A DNA stretch of 64,000 nt from Desmodesmus armatus. Lineage: Eukaryota; Chlorophyta; Chlorophyceae; Sphaeropleales; Scenedesmaceae. The notes below the pieces were generated by a model, which saw only the letters and a program-made list of their open reading frames with translations, ran no database searches and was not told the DNA's origin. The position numbers and the translations under genes were made by a program. The stretch covers positions 310,001-374,000 of the forward strand of contig VIIQ02000051.1 in assembly GCA_007449985.2 (NCBI GenBank). The letters are read 5' to 3'. Of the stretch, positions 1-13,067 are shown piece by piece (position 1 is the first letter of the stretch; every line of letters begins with the position of its first letter).

Positions 1-149
1 TAATCATGCTGTCGTCGACGGCAGCTGATAATCATGCTGTCGTTATGCACACACAGGCTTCGCCGCTGAGGCCCCTAACCATCATAAGCCCGCATGCGCC
101 CCTGCGTCAAGTTTGACTACACCCGTGAATATGTCCCACAGGCTCGACT

Positions 150-925
150 GCAGCTGAGGAAGCAGCCAGAGTCGCAGCTGGCTGCGACGCATTGCAAGTC
201 TCACAAGACGACTGCACGCACAGCGACCAAGCAGCACACACATGCCACAATCGTTGACAGTCGCAGCTGACTGCTTTCCATTGCACAGCCCAGAAGAGCA
301 CTGCACTCACAGCGAGCAAGCAGTACAAGGACGCCAGTGTCCTCAACAGTCGCAACTGGCTGCAAAACATGCAAGCCTTAGAAGAGGACTGCGCTCACAG
401 GGACCAAGCAGCACATGTATCAATGTCCTTGACAGTCGCAGCTGACTGCATTTCATTGCACAGCCCAGAAGAGTACTGCACTTGCAGCAACCAAGCAGCA
501 CACCCACGTCAGTATCATCGACAATCGCAGCTGACTGCAACACATTGCAAGCCTCAGATGAGGACTACACTCACAGCGACCAAGCAGCACATGTATCAGT
601 GTCCTCTACAGTCGCAGCTAACTGCATTTCGTTGGACAGCCCAGAAGAATACTGCACTTGCAGCAACCAAGCAGCACACCCACGCCAGTAGCCCGACAGT
701 CGCAGCTGGCTGCAAAACATGCAAGCCTTAGAAGAGGACTGCACCTGCCGCAACCAAGCAGCACACCCACGCCAGTAGCCCGACAGTCGCAAGCTGTCTT
801 CAAACTTTTGCAAGCTCAGATGAGGATTCAGTATCCTCTACATATGTTGCAGCTGGCTGCGAAACAGCGCAAGCCTCAGGATTCGACAGCACTCACAGCG
901 ACCAAGCAGCACATGCGCACCAGTA
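150..925. repeat. Minisatellite, ~85-90 bp unit
   Basis: Diverged tandem copies of a unit containing 'accaagcagcaca', preceded by a 'cgacagtcgcagctg' block. The landmark recurs near 228, 394, 488, 579, 666, 750 and 899, with a weaker copy near 309. Adjacent copies are about 85-90 bp apart, with one larger gap. Open frames across it on both strands are side effects of the periodicity. No gene is supported here. Confidence 0.75.
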
Positions 926-1274
926 ACCCTCCAAATCTGCCTCCCTGTGGCAGCCACCTCTGTTCTGCTCTGCCTGTAAAGGCAGCCTCCGCCACTCCGC
1001 CACGCTGGGTGCTGATGACTCGACAAGATGCTTTTAGCAACATGAGCACCCACCATAAAGTACATTAGAAGGAGCACAAGATGCGCGCTGAATAACAACA
1101 CATGCCTTAGGGACACACCCTCAGGCAGCGCAATGACCAAGCCCAGCGAGTGAAGGTTGCAAAGTGCGTGATAACGCGAGTAACCACAGCAGCCACCCAT
1201 GCATGACCACAAGGGAGCATGCTTGGCAACCACCCATGCCTCAGCACTACGCTGCACCCACATTCATTAACCAA

Positions 1275-1415
1275 CCATGCATGTGCATACAAGCGCCTGT
1301 ACAGACAGCCACCTACAACCACCATGCATGTGCATACAAGCGCCTGTACAGACAGCCACCTACAACCACCATGCATGTGCATACAAGCGCCTGTAAAGAC
1401 AGCCACCTACAACCA
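1275..1415. repeat. 47-bp tandem repeat, three copies
   Basis: Three nearly perfect copies of a 47-bp unit starting 'ccatgcatgtgcatacaagc' begin at 1275, 1322 and 1369. The third differs by one base (gtaaag for gtacag). No coding function is suggested. Confidence 0.9.
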
Positions 1416-1417
1416 CA

Positions 1418-1990
1418 GCAGAGGCGGATGGGACTGTCATGATGTCTGAGAGGCGCATGACAACCACACGCAGAGTGTACTGCCTCTGTGGCCTCGGAGG
1501 CAGTGTTCAAACTGAGCAAGCTCAATGGGTGGTGTGCCGGCTGGGTTGCCATGCAGCGCATGCATGTGCAACAGTTGGTTGACTGCTAGATTGTGTAACA
1601 CACACCCCCACTGGCTGGACTGACCTGTGTGCTGGTGGTGGCGCCGGCATGGCTTGGCTTGTCCAGGCTTGGCTTGCCCGTGTTGCTTGCCTTCCCGCCC
1701 TTGCGTGCCGTTGCTGCCAGCTGCAGTGCAGCCTTCATCATCGAGGGAGTAGGCGCACGCCGTTGATGGTGGTGGTGACCAGTAGGGGTTATCAAAGGCA
1801 TCAGGGTGTAGCGTTGAACATCAGATCGTGGGGCGTGGCAGCCAGTTTGGGTTTGGATGGGTCGCATGAGGAGGGCGTTGGTTGTAGTGAAGACGACGCA
1901 TACACGGCAGACAAGTGGACAGCAGAGGCGGATGGGACTGCCATGATGTCTGAGAGGCGCATGACAACCACATGCAGAGTGTGTGCTCAC
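1418..1990. repeat. Direct repeat pair, ~65 bp
   Basis: The segment at about 1421-1482, beginning 'cagaggcggatgggactg', recurs almost unchanged at about 1921-1983. The copies are about 500 bp apart. The sequence between them holds open frames on both strands, but I recognise no protein in them. Confidence 0.7.
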
Positions 1991-1999
1991 ATGACATGC

Positions 2000-3510
2000 A
2001 TGACAGGAGTGGGGGTTGGGTATTTGTGGTACCCAATTTCGGCCAATTACAAGTGTGCCCTCCTGCGGCACGCAGGCCAGACCTGGACCATACTCAAAGC
2101 TTCTAAAGGTTATAGGCTAGCATATTGTGCATTAACAGGGCCCCATGAGCCCTCTTCGAAAACCTGCCAATTTCACAGTCACGGCCAATTGCAACTGTGC
2201 ACTACCAAGGACCCTTCGCGGGCAGCTGAGCGCTTCAAACGTTATGTATTGGTGTTTACGAGTGCGCGTCCAGCTTGAATAGCGCGTGTTACGCAAAGCA
2301 CCTGAAAACGCAAATTCGATGTAATTACAAGTGCGAGTCAGCCAAAGCCCCAAGCAGCCCATCCGCTGGCGTTAGGCATTACCAAGCTTATCATGCATGT
2401 TATAAGGCCACTTGATGAGCCAAGGGCCTCCGCAAGTTCCCAAGCTGCTGTCACATTGTACATCTTGCAGCACTCTCAGCTGATCAGGGCCGATCGTGGA
2501 GCTTCAGGCACAAACATGCGCTCTCTGTGAACATAAGAAAGCGCACCAACTGTCCCAGCTTCAGTCAAAAGCCTCACAGCAAGGGGGTGTAATCCCCTCA
2601 CATCATGTGACTCACATGGCCACCACCACCCTGGCCTGAGCCTTGCTTGTTGATTGATAGCCTGAACAGCAAGCTGGATGTGCGTGATAGGCCTAGCTGC
2701 AGTCACACAGGCGCAGCGCAATGTCTGCTAGGTGGTCAACCCGCACTCAGTGCAAGGTTGCGGCAGCTGGTCCCCCGAACGTCAACAGCTGTGCAGGATT
2801 GTTTGCAGACTAGCGCTTCTTCCATGGCTGCTAGTCAGGCTTCTAGCAGCTGTGCTGAAGATGCAATCTGTGGCTTATCGGCTCAAATGTTTGTTGACAG
2901 CAGCAGCACTGTCCAGTGATTCCGCCGGTGGTGACTGGTGGGTAGTGCCAGCCTCAGCTTGCAGCAGAGTGCCACTCTGCCGGGCAGAGCTTCTGCTTAG
3001 AGAGCATCCCACTCATAGTCACACCCAGATCACGCCCACGGAAACGTCAGACTTGGGCTACTGTTGACACATCAGCTGAACAAAGACGCACAACATGACC
3101 GCCAGTCAGCAGCAGCACCGTGGTGCTGCTGCCACACCAGCAGCTGCAGAACACCACAGAGACATGCAGCAAGGGGCCCAACAAGCTGCACTGCACGTAC
3201 AGCAGGGCACGTCGTTCTCCAACAGCAGTGGCCTACCCGAGGGGACGGGCCCTGGCGGCACTGCTGCCGTACGAACTCCTGCCGTCCCTACTGTCACCAG
3301 CAGTGACTATGTGCCTAGCTTGAAGTCTCCACCCTTTATGCAGATGCTAGTGGTTCGCGTTTCAGTGGCAGCAGCAGTCCGGGATGCCAGGCCATTGTGC
3401 ATGCCCTGCCCGGCCCTGCAGCGCAAGGGCCTTGCAGCACACAAACCGGTTGGCACACACAAACTGGGTGCTGCCTACTCCAATGTTGCACGGTTGTCTT
3501 TGCGTACTGT
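2000..3510. other. Spacer without recognisable gene
   Basis: Short open frames only, with no recognisable domain and no exon chain with matching splice phases. A transcription unit of unknown type cannot be excluded. Confidence 0.4.
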
Positions 3511-3870
3511 CATAAAGATAAAGATAAAGATACAGAGACACCCCCTTGGTCTCTTAACGCCATAGGACTTCGTCCCATTGGCCTCGCGTCCGTCGAGGAC
3601 GGCTCTTCATACCAACACGCCTGGGGGTCTAGGGCAATGGCACTCGTGGCCACATCTCACTCCCCAGGGGCACACCTGGGGGCCGTGTAAACCCACCGAA
3701 ATTCGGGCTGGAGATGTTGTTCGACATGGGAGATTGGATGCTGTAAGGTATCACCCTTGACCCACTGGGAGAGTCCCCTCAGTCCCGACCTGAGGGAACC
3801 TTGAATCCCTAGGGTAGCACACCCAATAGCGGGCTCCATGCCTTTTCCGGCTGTATTCTGCACCCATTCC
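3508..3870 (-). mobile_element. Probable 3' end of a non-LTR retrotransposon (5'-truncated)
   Basis: On the minus strand a G/C-rich non-coding block (3870 down to about 3540) ends in the simple repeat 'atctttatctttatcttta' at about 3535-3512. Ending in a short tandem repeat in place of poly-A is typical of many algal and plant non-LTR retrotransposons. No reverse transcriptase frame is present, so this would be a 5'-truncated copy or a SINE-like element. The assignment rests on tail structure alone. Confidence 0.4.
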
Positions 3871-4802
3871 TTCCTTTGCCTCTGTGGCAGTAATCAGCAT
3901 CAGGGAATCCCTCTCCCTTCACTGCACTTGCCCGGGTCAGCAGCCTGGCTCGGGGTATTATCACCCCCCCTAGGGGGCCGGCGGGTCATGGCCGTTATGT
4001 TTCTTGCTGGACTGGCAAACTGCCTGAACAAGCTAGACTGCAGTAGATTCTGCCATGACCTGCCTTCAGCTATCGACAGCTGTTAGCGTGCACACATTGC
4101 CTGATCTCAGGAGCCCTTTGTGCATGTTATCCATGCTTGCACAAGCGAGTTTACATGCTTGCTGGACCCTTGGCCCTGTCATGTTTTGGGCACCTCATCC
4201 TGCAGAGCTGCACTTGTTGCACCAAGTCTGCCCTCTGTTGGCACCAGGGTGCAGTGTGGAACACGGCACGAGCCTCAAAACATGCAACCGTGATAGTTCG
4301 GTTCTGACCTTAGAACCCTGCTTGCAAGCCAACCAGACGGCTTCAAGCCCCCTGACCCTCAGAACCCTGCAACCCCCACCAAGCCGGGCCTAAGGATGTA
4401 CCACACCCGCTGCCGCGGGTGTAAGTTCATCCCACAAATATGGAACATTCGCCTTCCGGATTGAGTTTTCTGTTGTTGTGCCTACCTTCCTTCTGCTTGT
4501 AGAGCTTTGCCTCTGGGGTGCTGGCTTGGCCCTTTGCTTAGAGCTTGGAGCGCCGGGCTGTTGATGTTGGGCATGTGTTGACAAGGGTGAACGCATTGAT
4601 GAATGAACCAGGAAGGACAACGGAAGGGTTCAGTGGTGTAGGCATGCGAAGCAGTGAACAGTGAATGTTGAAAGGTCAGGTGTCAGCCGTTGTTGAACAA
4701 GAGTTACCACACCTGTTGTCTGCATTATAACATAACAAGTGTGCCAGCAGAATATGCATGTGCTGCAGACTGTGTGTGTTTTGCATAGGCTTATACACCA
4801 AC

Positions 4803-6624
4803 CTTGTAGTCAGAGTCAGACATGTCCGTCACCTCCACACCCTCGTCCAGGTCCATTGCGTCCTCGTCCTGTCGTGACAAACATTTGAAATGACACGGCA
4901 GGGAGTGAGAGCAGCAGGCCAGAATGATGTATGAGAGTGTCTGAGGATCCTCTCAGAAACAAGCAACAGCCCTTTGTTGAAGAGACAAAGTAACAGAATG
5001 CAGTTCACGAATGAGTCAGTCAACAACACCTGGAGCCCGTGGAACATGTTGTCTGTGGAAGTGGGCAGGATGGCACTTGTGCACATGCGCTTGACCGCAG
5101 CAGCCTGACTTAGGGGTCGGTCAGGCTTGGCAAAGCCGTCGCCTGCAGTGCAATACAACAAAACATCAGACCGTCAGATGGGTTGCGTCACCTCTGAAAC
5201 TAACGGCTGCAGCATGCATGGCGAATCATCATGTAACCTACCTTGGCAGCGGGGGCGCTTGTGCACAACAGTAGGTGGGATGGTACGGGTAGATTGCTCA
5301 CTGCCAAACGGCTTGTGCCTATAGCACAGTATGCTTGGGACCTGGGCCATCACCCTCTCCTGTGACACCGCAGTGATGACATGGTCGTTGCACTCGTACC
5401 AAACAGTCTTGTAGCCTTCCGTAGTGCGCTGTTGGCTCAGCACTGAACATGTATAGTGCCCACTGGTGCCGTCCTGCAACAAATTAAACAAACAGTCAAT
5501 GTCTATGTGATAAGGCAGCTTCGTGACGGTAAACAGTGTATGTAAACTTGTCTAGTGTTAAGGAAACTTACGTCTGCACCGTGATGCACAGCCAGGTAGA
5601 CCAGGTGGGCCTTGCCAGAGGGAGTGTCGATGACTGTTGGGTAGTTGAAGTGAGCAGTTGTTTTTGCGGTTTGGAAGCTCCCATCTGATGTCATCTTGAC
5701 AGGGCCAGCAATGTTGCAGAACAGGTCGGTAGAAGAACTGATGATGGTTGACCTGCGCATTCAAGAGAGTGTCATTGTGCATGAGTCCAAAGCAATCGGC
5801 ACGTACTGAAAGAGGCTGTAAGTCTGAAGCTCTGACAGGGCCCACCTTCTGAAAGCTTGGGGGTGGTTGCAGGGCCCTTCAAAGCTGTGTGGCACATGCT
5901 CAACTGCACAGCAAAAACATAGACATTGACAGACAGAGACTGAGTGTGCCGTGCGCAATTAGCTGTCATGGCCGAGAGCATACATTACACAGTACCCAGT
6001 AGTGAGCAGGGATGCCAGTGAACACACAGTATTGCATCGATTCCTTTAGGAATAGATGCCAATACAGCGCACGGGTCTCACACCCACACACATGACTGCC
6101 AAAACTGGTCTGAAGTAAGGTCCAAGAGGTGCCACAGCAGGCCTTGGCTAGTCGTTCAGGAATGTTGTGGTTATAAGAAGTAATAATGTCCTTTGTATGC
6201 TGGGTATGGATGCTGCGGTAGCAAACGCCAACTCTGCTGCAGCTGCTGGTTACGAGAACGTCAAATGGTATAATGCCACGATGTACGTACGTATTTGTCG
6301 GTGACGGCTGGGGCACGCCTGTGTGCCGCAATAGTCTGGTTGAATAGCGTCACTAATTTCATGGACGCAATTTCCTTGCACGTGTTAAGTGCACCGTACA
6401 CAACAGGGCAGGGAAAAGGTGATTGAAAGATAAGAATGAAAAAACCGTTTCATGGGGCCCTTGGGTAGAGGCTGCGAGACAAGTGCGGGGTTGAGTAATG
6501 GGTGACTAACAGTCCGTCAGCTGTGGATGCGCGTGCCGAAGACATAAGGACTTTAGCTGGATTTTGCCCATCAGCGACGCAGGCACAGGATAGGAATGCA
6601 AGGGCGCAGCAGCTTTGTTCACTC

Positions 6625-6655
<31 letters not shown>

Positions 6656-7806
6656 CTGCAAGCTTGCAGTTGAGCCCAGAGTGTGAGCGACCAGTTCAGT
6701 GCCATAATGGTGCTCGATCGTGTCACATGTAGTTGCAATCTTGAAAGCGCTACGTTCCAGGGCCTTGGAAGGACGTGAAGGGCCATCAGCAGCAGCAAGT
6801 CCAGCAGCAGCAGCCCAGCAGCAGCAGCCCAGCAGCAGCAACTGTTTAGCACCTTGGCAGCAGCAGCCATGCAATCAGAAAGCGTCACCCAGATAACTAC
6901 TAGTAGCCGCCTGTGACAGCCCAGTCACAATCCAGGGTACACCCTGTGCATCAAAACAGTAGGACGGAATCGATGCAGTACTGACGCCACCCGGGCGTTA
7001 GACGTTCTATGACACATCATGCGCTGAGCGTGACATACTTGAAGGGCGACCCTAGACTTGCTTGTGAATATACATAGCAACATGCAAGCATCACCTTCGT
7101 CCCATTTCTTTTGCCGGCTTTGCTCAAATGTCATGTCATCTCCCATAGTCAGCTGGTCAACATACATCACTGCGCGGTCCGATTCTCTCGACTGCCCGCA
7201 GGAGGTGCAGGACTCAGTGGTGACGCACAGGTAGCCCAGCACTTCCTTCAGCCTGCAAGCAAACGACAAGCAACGGAGCGATCTGTGCCGCGTGTTGTGG
7301 CGTGTCCTGTATCAGCACATGTCATGCACTGTCATGCACTGTCATGCACATGTCACGCACTGTCAACAAAAGCACCAACAAAGTACAACGTGGCAGCTGT
7401 ACAGTCATGCAGCCCCTTTGCAGATTGAAAGGTACCTTGGAATCTCGTCGCAGAGCGCCATCTGTATCTGATACAGTATTTCACTGGCGTCCTGTTGCGT
7501 CTTGAGGTCCAGGTTGAAGATCACACCAAGTTGACCAAGCGACAGCTCAACATCCGCCACCCTGTCCGCAGCTGAGGCGTCGTCCATGCGCTTGAGAATG
7601 TCCTGTACACGGTGAAAGTCCAGGTTTTGTTGCGTTTTGTAGCAGTTGCTTGTAGCAGCTGGAGTGGTCGATGCAGAACTGCAACTTTGTCACCTGCATC
7701 AAGCTCGTGACGGGCTTGCCCGCGCCAGACGTCTGCAGTAAGATGCACTTGAGCTCATGATGCGCAAAGATGAACTGGAGGGCTGCATTCCATGCACACA
7801 GCTTGC
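4803..7806 (-). CDS. Ubiquitin-specific protease (peptidase family C19), multi-exon, 5' end not found
   Basis: Deubiquitinase that would cleave ubiquitin from conjugates with a Cys-His-Asp triad. Minus-strand exons with good GT..AG borders, in transcript order: ~7806-7694 (Cys box 'KLCAWNAALQFIF'), 7602-7436 ('TQQDASEIL', the family's QQDxxEFL motif), 7252-7095 (finger with a 'CTSCG' zinc knuckle), one or more unresolved exons, 5752-5572 ('VYLAVHHGAD'), 5473-5242 (His box 'GTSGHYTC', then 'WYECNDHVIT' with the third triad residue), 5142-5030 and 4868-4803 (acidic tail 'DEDAMDLDEG'). Phases match at every adjoining pair I could test. The first exon, the exon(s) between 7095 and 5752 and the stop codon are not resolved. 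The Cys, His and Asp boxes make the family assignment safe; the subfamily is not determined. Confidence 0.85.
6626..6846. repeat. CTG and CAG microsatellite clusters
   Basis: An imperfect (CTG)n run at about 6626-6661 and an interrupted (CAG)n run at about 6787-6842. They lie in the stretch of the minus-strand protease gene where exons are unresolved, so they are probably intronic. Confidence 0.8.
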
Positions 7807-8229
7807 TGCTGCTGTTGCTGAGAGCAGCAGGTTTGGTGACGCTGGCAGTCTTCAAGGCCAGACGACGGCTTTGACGAACAGCAGGTTTGTTGTGGCAACT
7901 GCTGCGGCTGCCGTTGTTGGCGCACAGTGTCCTGATCATAGCTGCTGCTGTTTTTGGAGGGAAGAGTGGTGTCTGTGTGCAAAGACGAAGGAAAGGCGAG
8001 AGAGAACGTTCTGCAAAGATATCTATTTGTAAAGGAAACAGTTGGGGCAAAACCCCTTGCAGTTGCGACCTGGAACCCAAATCTTTGAAAAGCCGAGCAT
8101 GTTGTGCGAAGTGCCACCCAGTAATATGCTTCAACGAAAGTGGCTGATAGTTCCAGAGATCGCGCGGACAGCTTGCTGCTGTGGGATATGCTTTAGTCAG
8201 TGCATTAGTCAGTGTCAACTGAATATGAT

Positions 8230-11200
8230 GCTAGGTACTGTCTATTGGTTTAGGCCTTCCTTGCAGAAGTCTGCTATGCCAAGAAACAGGACGTTGCTTG
8301 AGCAAACCTTAGACATCATCACGCATGGCGCGGCACGAGGAATTGCTACCTTTACAGAAGCCAGCCTGGCACAAAACAAGACACACCCCTTGCGCCAGAA
8401 CATGCGGGCCGACTTGTGGCGACCAGTGACATGATACACTGTATCTTGCCTGTTCAGCGAAGCCACAGGACAGTCCAGCACGAGCAACACCAGCATTGAC
8501 AGCCCCTCAGTGTGTTGCATCAACACGCAAAGGCAGGCGGCACCCAGACCAGCATCAGCACCAACTGCGGCAGCCGAGGTCGGGGTCAGTTGAACGGGCA
8601 CGAGCACACCTATTGCTGCTCAAAGCTGCTCCTCCTTTGCAAGCCTTTGGTCATGCGATAGCACGCCAACGTGCTGCGCCATGCTGCGATGTCCTTCACA
8701 ACCTCCGCCCTGATCATGGCATTGCTGTTCCTTGCATGCAGGAGCCTGCAGGTTTCCAGCTGCGGCTGCTGACCACCCTTCACACCGCCAGCATTTCCAG
8801 CAGCACCTACCTGCCGCAGACACTCATGGTGGCAGTGTCGGATGTGGTCGGCAGCATCAGCTTGGTAGACCTCTCGCGGCCAGCTGTGCTGTGGTAAGCC
8901 TGGATCGCTGCAGCGTATTAGGCTTGGGCTTGGGCACATGCAGATGGTGCTGACTGTAGGTCAGCACGGGGCGTGTCTTGTGAGGCAAGTCGGCTGCTTG
9001 CCCAATTTGTGACAGTGGTACACACCTTTTATACATCAGGTGGTGTTGTATAGGAAGAAAGGGTACAGTCTGATGTTGCAGCAACTGAAAACTGCTGTAC
9101 ATGTGTCCCTGTTTTCCAGGCTGCAGGCACGGAAGTAACCACAATGTCTCGTGTCTTACCTTTGCTTGCAGATCTCAAACTCGCTCACAACAGTTGATTT
9201 AGGCTGTGCTGTAATGCATGCATCAGGCCCTGCGACAGCTGCATGCTGATACATTCAGTTTTTCATGTGTCACCGAAGTAGGATGGTTGATTCAATGCGC
9301 CATGCCCATGCATGCAATGCTGTGCTGAGCCGTGATGAGGGGAGTGTAGCACGGACGCTGCTGTCCTGCAGGAAACCAGTTCCTGCACGGCGTGCAGGGC
9401 CACACACGTCATCTTCGTGCAGGGCCTGGTGCTTACGTATGTCTTTGGGTTCTTAGGGATGCTGCCAGCGCAGTGCGCAGGTCCAACCTGGTGCATGGCA
9501 ACACGGCCCTGTCTCCAGCACGGCTCGTGCTGTGCTGTGCTGAGCACACTGTGCAGTGCATGCATGGTGTTGGGGCCTAGGGAGTAGGTTTCATCTACTG
9601 GCAAACAAAGGAAACATCTTTGCCCTTGTATGCCAGTGAACAGTGGCCGGGTCTGTGGGTCAGAAGAGCCCAAAGCCGTAGCATCTGCAGCCTTGGCCTC
9701 AGTGGACGCTGCAGCTGCTGCAGCTGCATTGTGCGTGACCTGGGAACGCTGGGTGGAGGGCTGTTTCTGGGTGTCCTGCTGAGAGGAGCTGCTTGCCCAG
9801 CAGGGATCATGATCAAGCAGGTGCAAATTGCACGACGACGAATTGGGGCTGTTGCTGGTATGGAGAATCAACGCTGCAACGTACATGACCTATTTCGACG
9901 CACATTGGGCCATCTGTAAAAACTGATGAACTAAAGGTTGGCGGTGAAGGGAGTTCTGGTGGGTGGCTGATCCAGGGGAAACCCTCATCGCTGCCTGGCA
10001 TTTGTAGGAGATGGTTGGATCCATGGATGCCTTGGGGCAGTTGTGTACATACGTCCGGCCCCTGGTGGTAGCGGTGGGGGGGGGGGGTGGAGGCTCCCCT
10101 ACATGACCAGCTAGCTAGTTGGGTGGGTTGTAAGCTTCGAAGCCAGGCCTTGCGCTGTTGAAGGGAGGCCAAGGTAAAAGCACAACAGGAAGTTGGTGAA
10201 TTTGTTATGTGATGTGACGCTGTCAACTGCTTGCAGACCTTGGGATGAGGAGGTGGTCTGCAGCAGGCAGCAGCAGCAGCAGCAGTCACAACCATCAAGC
10301 AGCATGTCGAGATACAGCTTCCAGGAACAGCTATATGCACACTTGTTCAAGGGAAGCATTGGTTGCCCCGGCAGATACTGTCACAGAAGCCAGCCGGCAG
10401 GGCTGACCAAGGGGCTCACCACTTGGCCAGCTACATGATCCCCCCCCCCACACACACAAAACCTGCACCAGGGCAGCCATGTAGCTGCAAAGAAAGTTGC
10501 AGCAGATGTGGGTTTAGGTCAAATAGCCCCCAAACCGTGACCCAGGCCTGCGTAAAAGTATCCTCTGCCTGGGCACGTACTACGTAGTACAGCTGTGCGC
10601 AACTGGCCTGGTAGGACAAAAGCCCTTGCGTTACCTGCCGGCGTCAGTCTGCTTCAAGCACTACACGTAACCCCCGGGTGGTGACAACATGGGAATGGCA
10701 CACAGACACTTGCATTGTGTACCACTGGCTGTGTGATCACACATGTCATGACGTGCCCAAAACATAGGTCATGATCAGAAAATGGCAAGAAGACAAGTGC
10801 CACAACAGTGTGTCGATTCTCTTTACCACTGATGCATGCCTCACACATCAAGGACAGTCGACGTCAGCACAAACATGTATGTACGCCGCACCAGCCAACA
10901 TATTGTACAAGCAGTAGCTAGCAGTCAGAACTGCTGAGTCACACTGTGACTAGCGCGCAGCGCGCAGCAAACAGTGATGGTCTGACAAGGGCTGCAGCAA
11001 AGCCCCTGCCGCTCCGGCAAATCATCACCAGCTCCTGGGTTAGCGGCCAGGGCAGCACAGCCAAACAATCCATTTCTAAACCGTGACCCTTGCTATCAGC
11101 GCTGCCTCCTGGCCTCCTGCAGCTGCCATTCGATGATTGCACTGCTGACAAAACCAGCATGGCAGCAGCGGCAATGCAGAGCACATGCAGAGCCTGCCTG

Positions 11201-11300
11201 CCATGCCTGCCGCTCATGTCTGTTGCACCCCTGCATCACTGCCGACTAGTATACAGTATTGCAAAACATAACACAAACACAACACCACTGCATGGCCTGC
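8230..11300. other. Spacer without a firm gene
   Basis: No exon chain could be assembled. A plus-strand frame at 8600-8897 ends in a stretch ('MVAVSDVVGSISLVDLS') faintly like a beta-propeller blade. A 207-codon minus-strand frame at 9263-9886 is Ser/Gln/Ala-rich without a known domain. Poly-G at 10076-10087 and short CAG runs near 10263 are simple repeats. Any of these could be an exon of an unrecognised gene; none is claimed. Confidence 0.35.
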
Positions 11301-11332
11301 TACCACGAACAGCTCCCGACCAGCTCCAGGAC

Positions 11333-13067
11333 CTAAAACCTGCGCGGCGGGCCTTGGTCGCTAAGGGCTCTGAGGGCAAGGGCAAGGTGCTTTGGGTCTG
11401 AAGCCGCCAGTGTTGCTGCATCAAGCTCCGGCCACAGTTCATACATGCGGGGCAAGCCTGCACATCAACACAACCATACAGGGCGCGACACATGCGGATG
11501 AACCAAGTGAGGGTGTGCGCATGCAGCTGACAGGCCGATGAACGGGTGGTCGAGGGCCTTTTGAGCAACTGTTGTTGTGTTTCACTGACAATCATCATGA
11601 ATGTACATGAAAATGAACGCATCATGATGGTTGGCTGCTTTGCAAGCATCACACGACAACAGAAACTCAGGGCCTGCCTGCCAACCCCAAACACAAGCGC
11701 GCGGCAGCTGCTTCCCCGCCTGAGACAAACACTGACGCAATATGACCACTGACATCTCTCAAACAAAACCACTCCTGCAACACCTGCAATGACTCCATGT
11801 GTGAAAGGTCCAACCAACTTCATCCAGTGCTTACTTGGCTCAAGCTCTTCAAACATGAGGTTAGGATCCTCTTGCACCATGAAGGCCACGTCAGCACCTG
11901 GCAGGTGTGCCGTCAGCACATCCACCCGCTGCTTAGCTGCTTGCAGCTCACCCTCACTGGCCCCCAGCAGCAACCTGCATCGGCAACGCAGACCTGAGTC
12001 GCGGACGTATGGTGGCATCTGTAATCCTGAGTCATTGCCCAGGCCTGGCCAGCCATCTTTACATCAGCAGACAGACACACAGGCAGCTGCTGCTGACACA
12101 CGCCGTGCCACCCATCAAGCTTGTTGTGATGTCTGCATACCCACCCAGGCGCAAGCTCCACCATGCGCGCGACATCTGACCCTGGCAGCAACTCCTTCAG
12201 CAGCACTAGCCGAGCAGCAACATCTGCCACAGGCATCGCCAGCACCTGCGCCGAAAAACACCAACACCATATGAGAGGTTTGACTAAAGCTGTATCAGGT
12301 GGCAGCGCGTTGTCTGCAGACAAAGGGGGAAGCCTAGAGTCACTGTGCGCATGAGAGCTCACCAGAAGAATCTGTGATGCTGCAACGGTGTGGCATGGTG
12401 GGGCGAGGCCAGGACAGCATGACCGTTACTAGGCCCAGCCATGGAGGGCGCAGGCACACACCTGCGGGTACATGGCGGCCAACTTCTGCACTCTGTGTTC
12501 CGACACCAGCATCACGAGCGCCAAGCTGGCTATAGACTCTGGCGATGCGTTTGCCAGTGCTGCGGCTGCAGCACCACCGGTAGAGCTGCAGGAATGCAGG
12601 CAACCAAAATCAGGCAAGCAAACTCACATGGAGGGCCTTGATACCTTGAGACGAAGCTGCCGCTGACAGGTTGTAGCTGGTGAGCACTGGATTAGTGTGA
12701 TTGTTGAAGGCAAAGTAACAGATCTGCGTGGTGGTTTCAGTCTGATCATAGTGCTGCTGTAATCAAACAGCCTGGCGGGCATACAAGGCAACAGTACTAC
12801 CGTATCAGTAGTCACCAGTGCTGGTGTTGGTGGTGGTGTATGCAGCAGCTGCGCACCTCCTATGCTCCCTGTCAGCATTGAGACTAAGCCACTGTCTGTA
12901 TAAGCTGCCTACATGCGCGCCAGCCCGGCCCGCTCCAAAAGCAGCATTGCTGAGCCAGTTTAGGGCCCCTGCGATGGGGCCACCTCGCCCCTTACGGCCT
13001 GGCTGCATCAAGTATTCCCTTGCTTCGTCCATGTTTGCAAACTGAGCAGGATCTTTCTGTTTCCGAA
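11333..13067 (-). CDS. Helical-repeat protein with 'LPGxDVAxMV' motifs, 3' five exons
   Basis: Minus-strand exons with matching phases, in order: 13067-12857, 12585-12462, 12245-12145, 11974-11835 and 11457-11333 (stop TAG). The first carries a basic segment ('PGRKGRGGPIAGALNWL'). The middle exons hold related helical repeats of about 35-40 residues: 'LLPGSDVARMVELAP' and 'HLPGADVAFMVQEDP', each preceded by an amphipathic helix. The last exon encodes 'GLPRMYELWPELDAATLA' and ends '...GPPRRF'. Repeats ending in a 'V..xP.L' turn recall mTERF-type helical repeats of organelle nucleic-acid-binding proteins, but I do not recognise the exact family. A short open segment at about 12626-12680 ('SSQGIKALH') lies in the first intron and has an incompatible phase. 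The 5' end is not found; the gene may start above 13067. Confidence 0.7.

Noticed and set aside
1649..2278. 209-codon plus-strand frame
   Set aside because: No domain or splice context; it overlaps one member of a direct repeat pair and other open frames on both strands.
7547..8218. 223-codon minus-strand frame as one exon of the protease
   Set aside because: Only the part from about 7806 to 7694 matches the protease family. The rest has no similarity and contains a plausible acceptor tract.
12624..12685. Extra exon 'YNLSAAASSQGIKALH' in the helical-repeat gene
   Set aside because: Its phase does not fit the next exon, while the exon at 12857-13067 joins that exon directly in the right phase.
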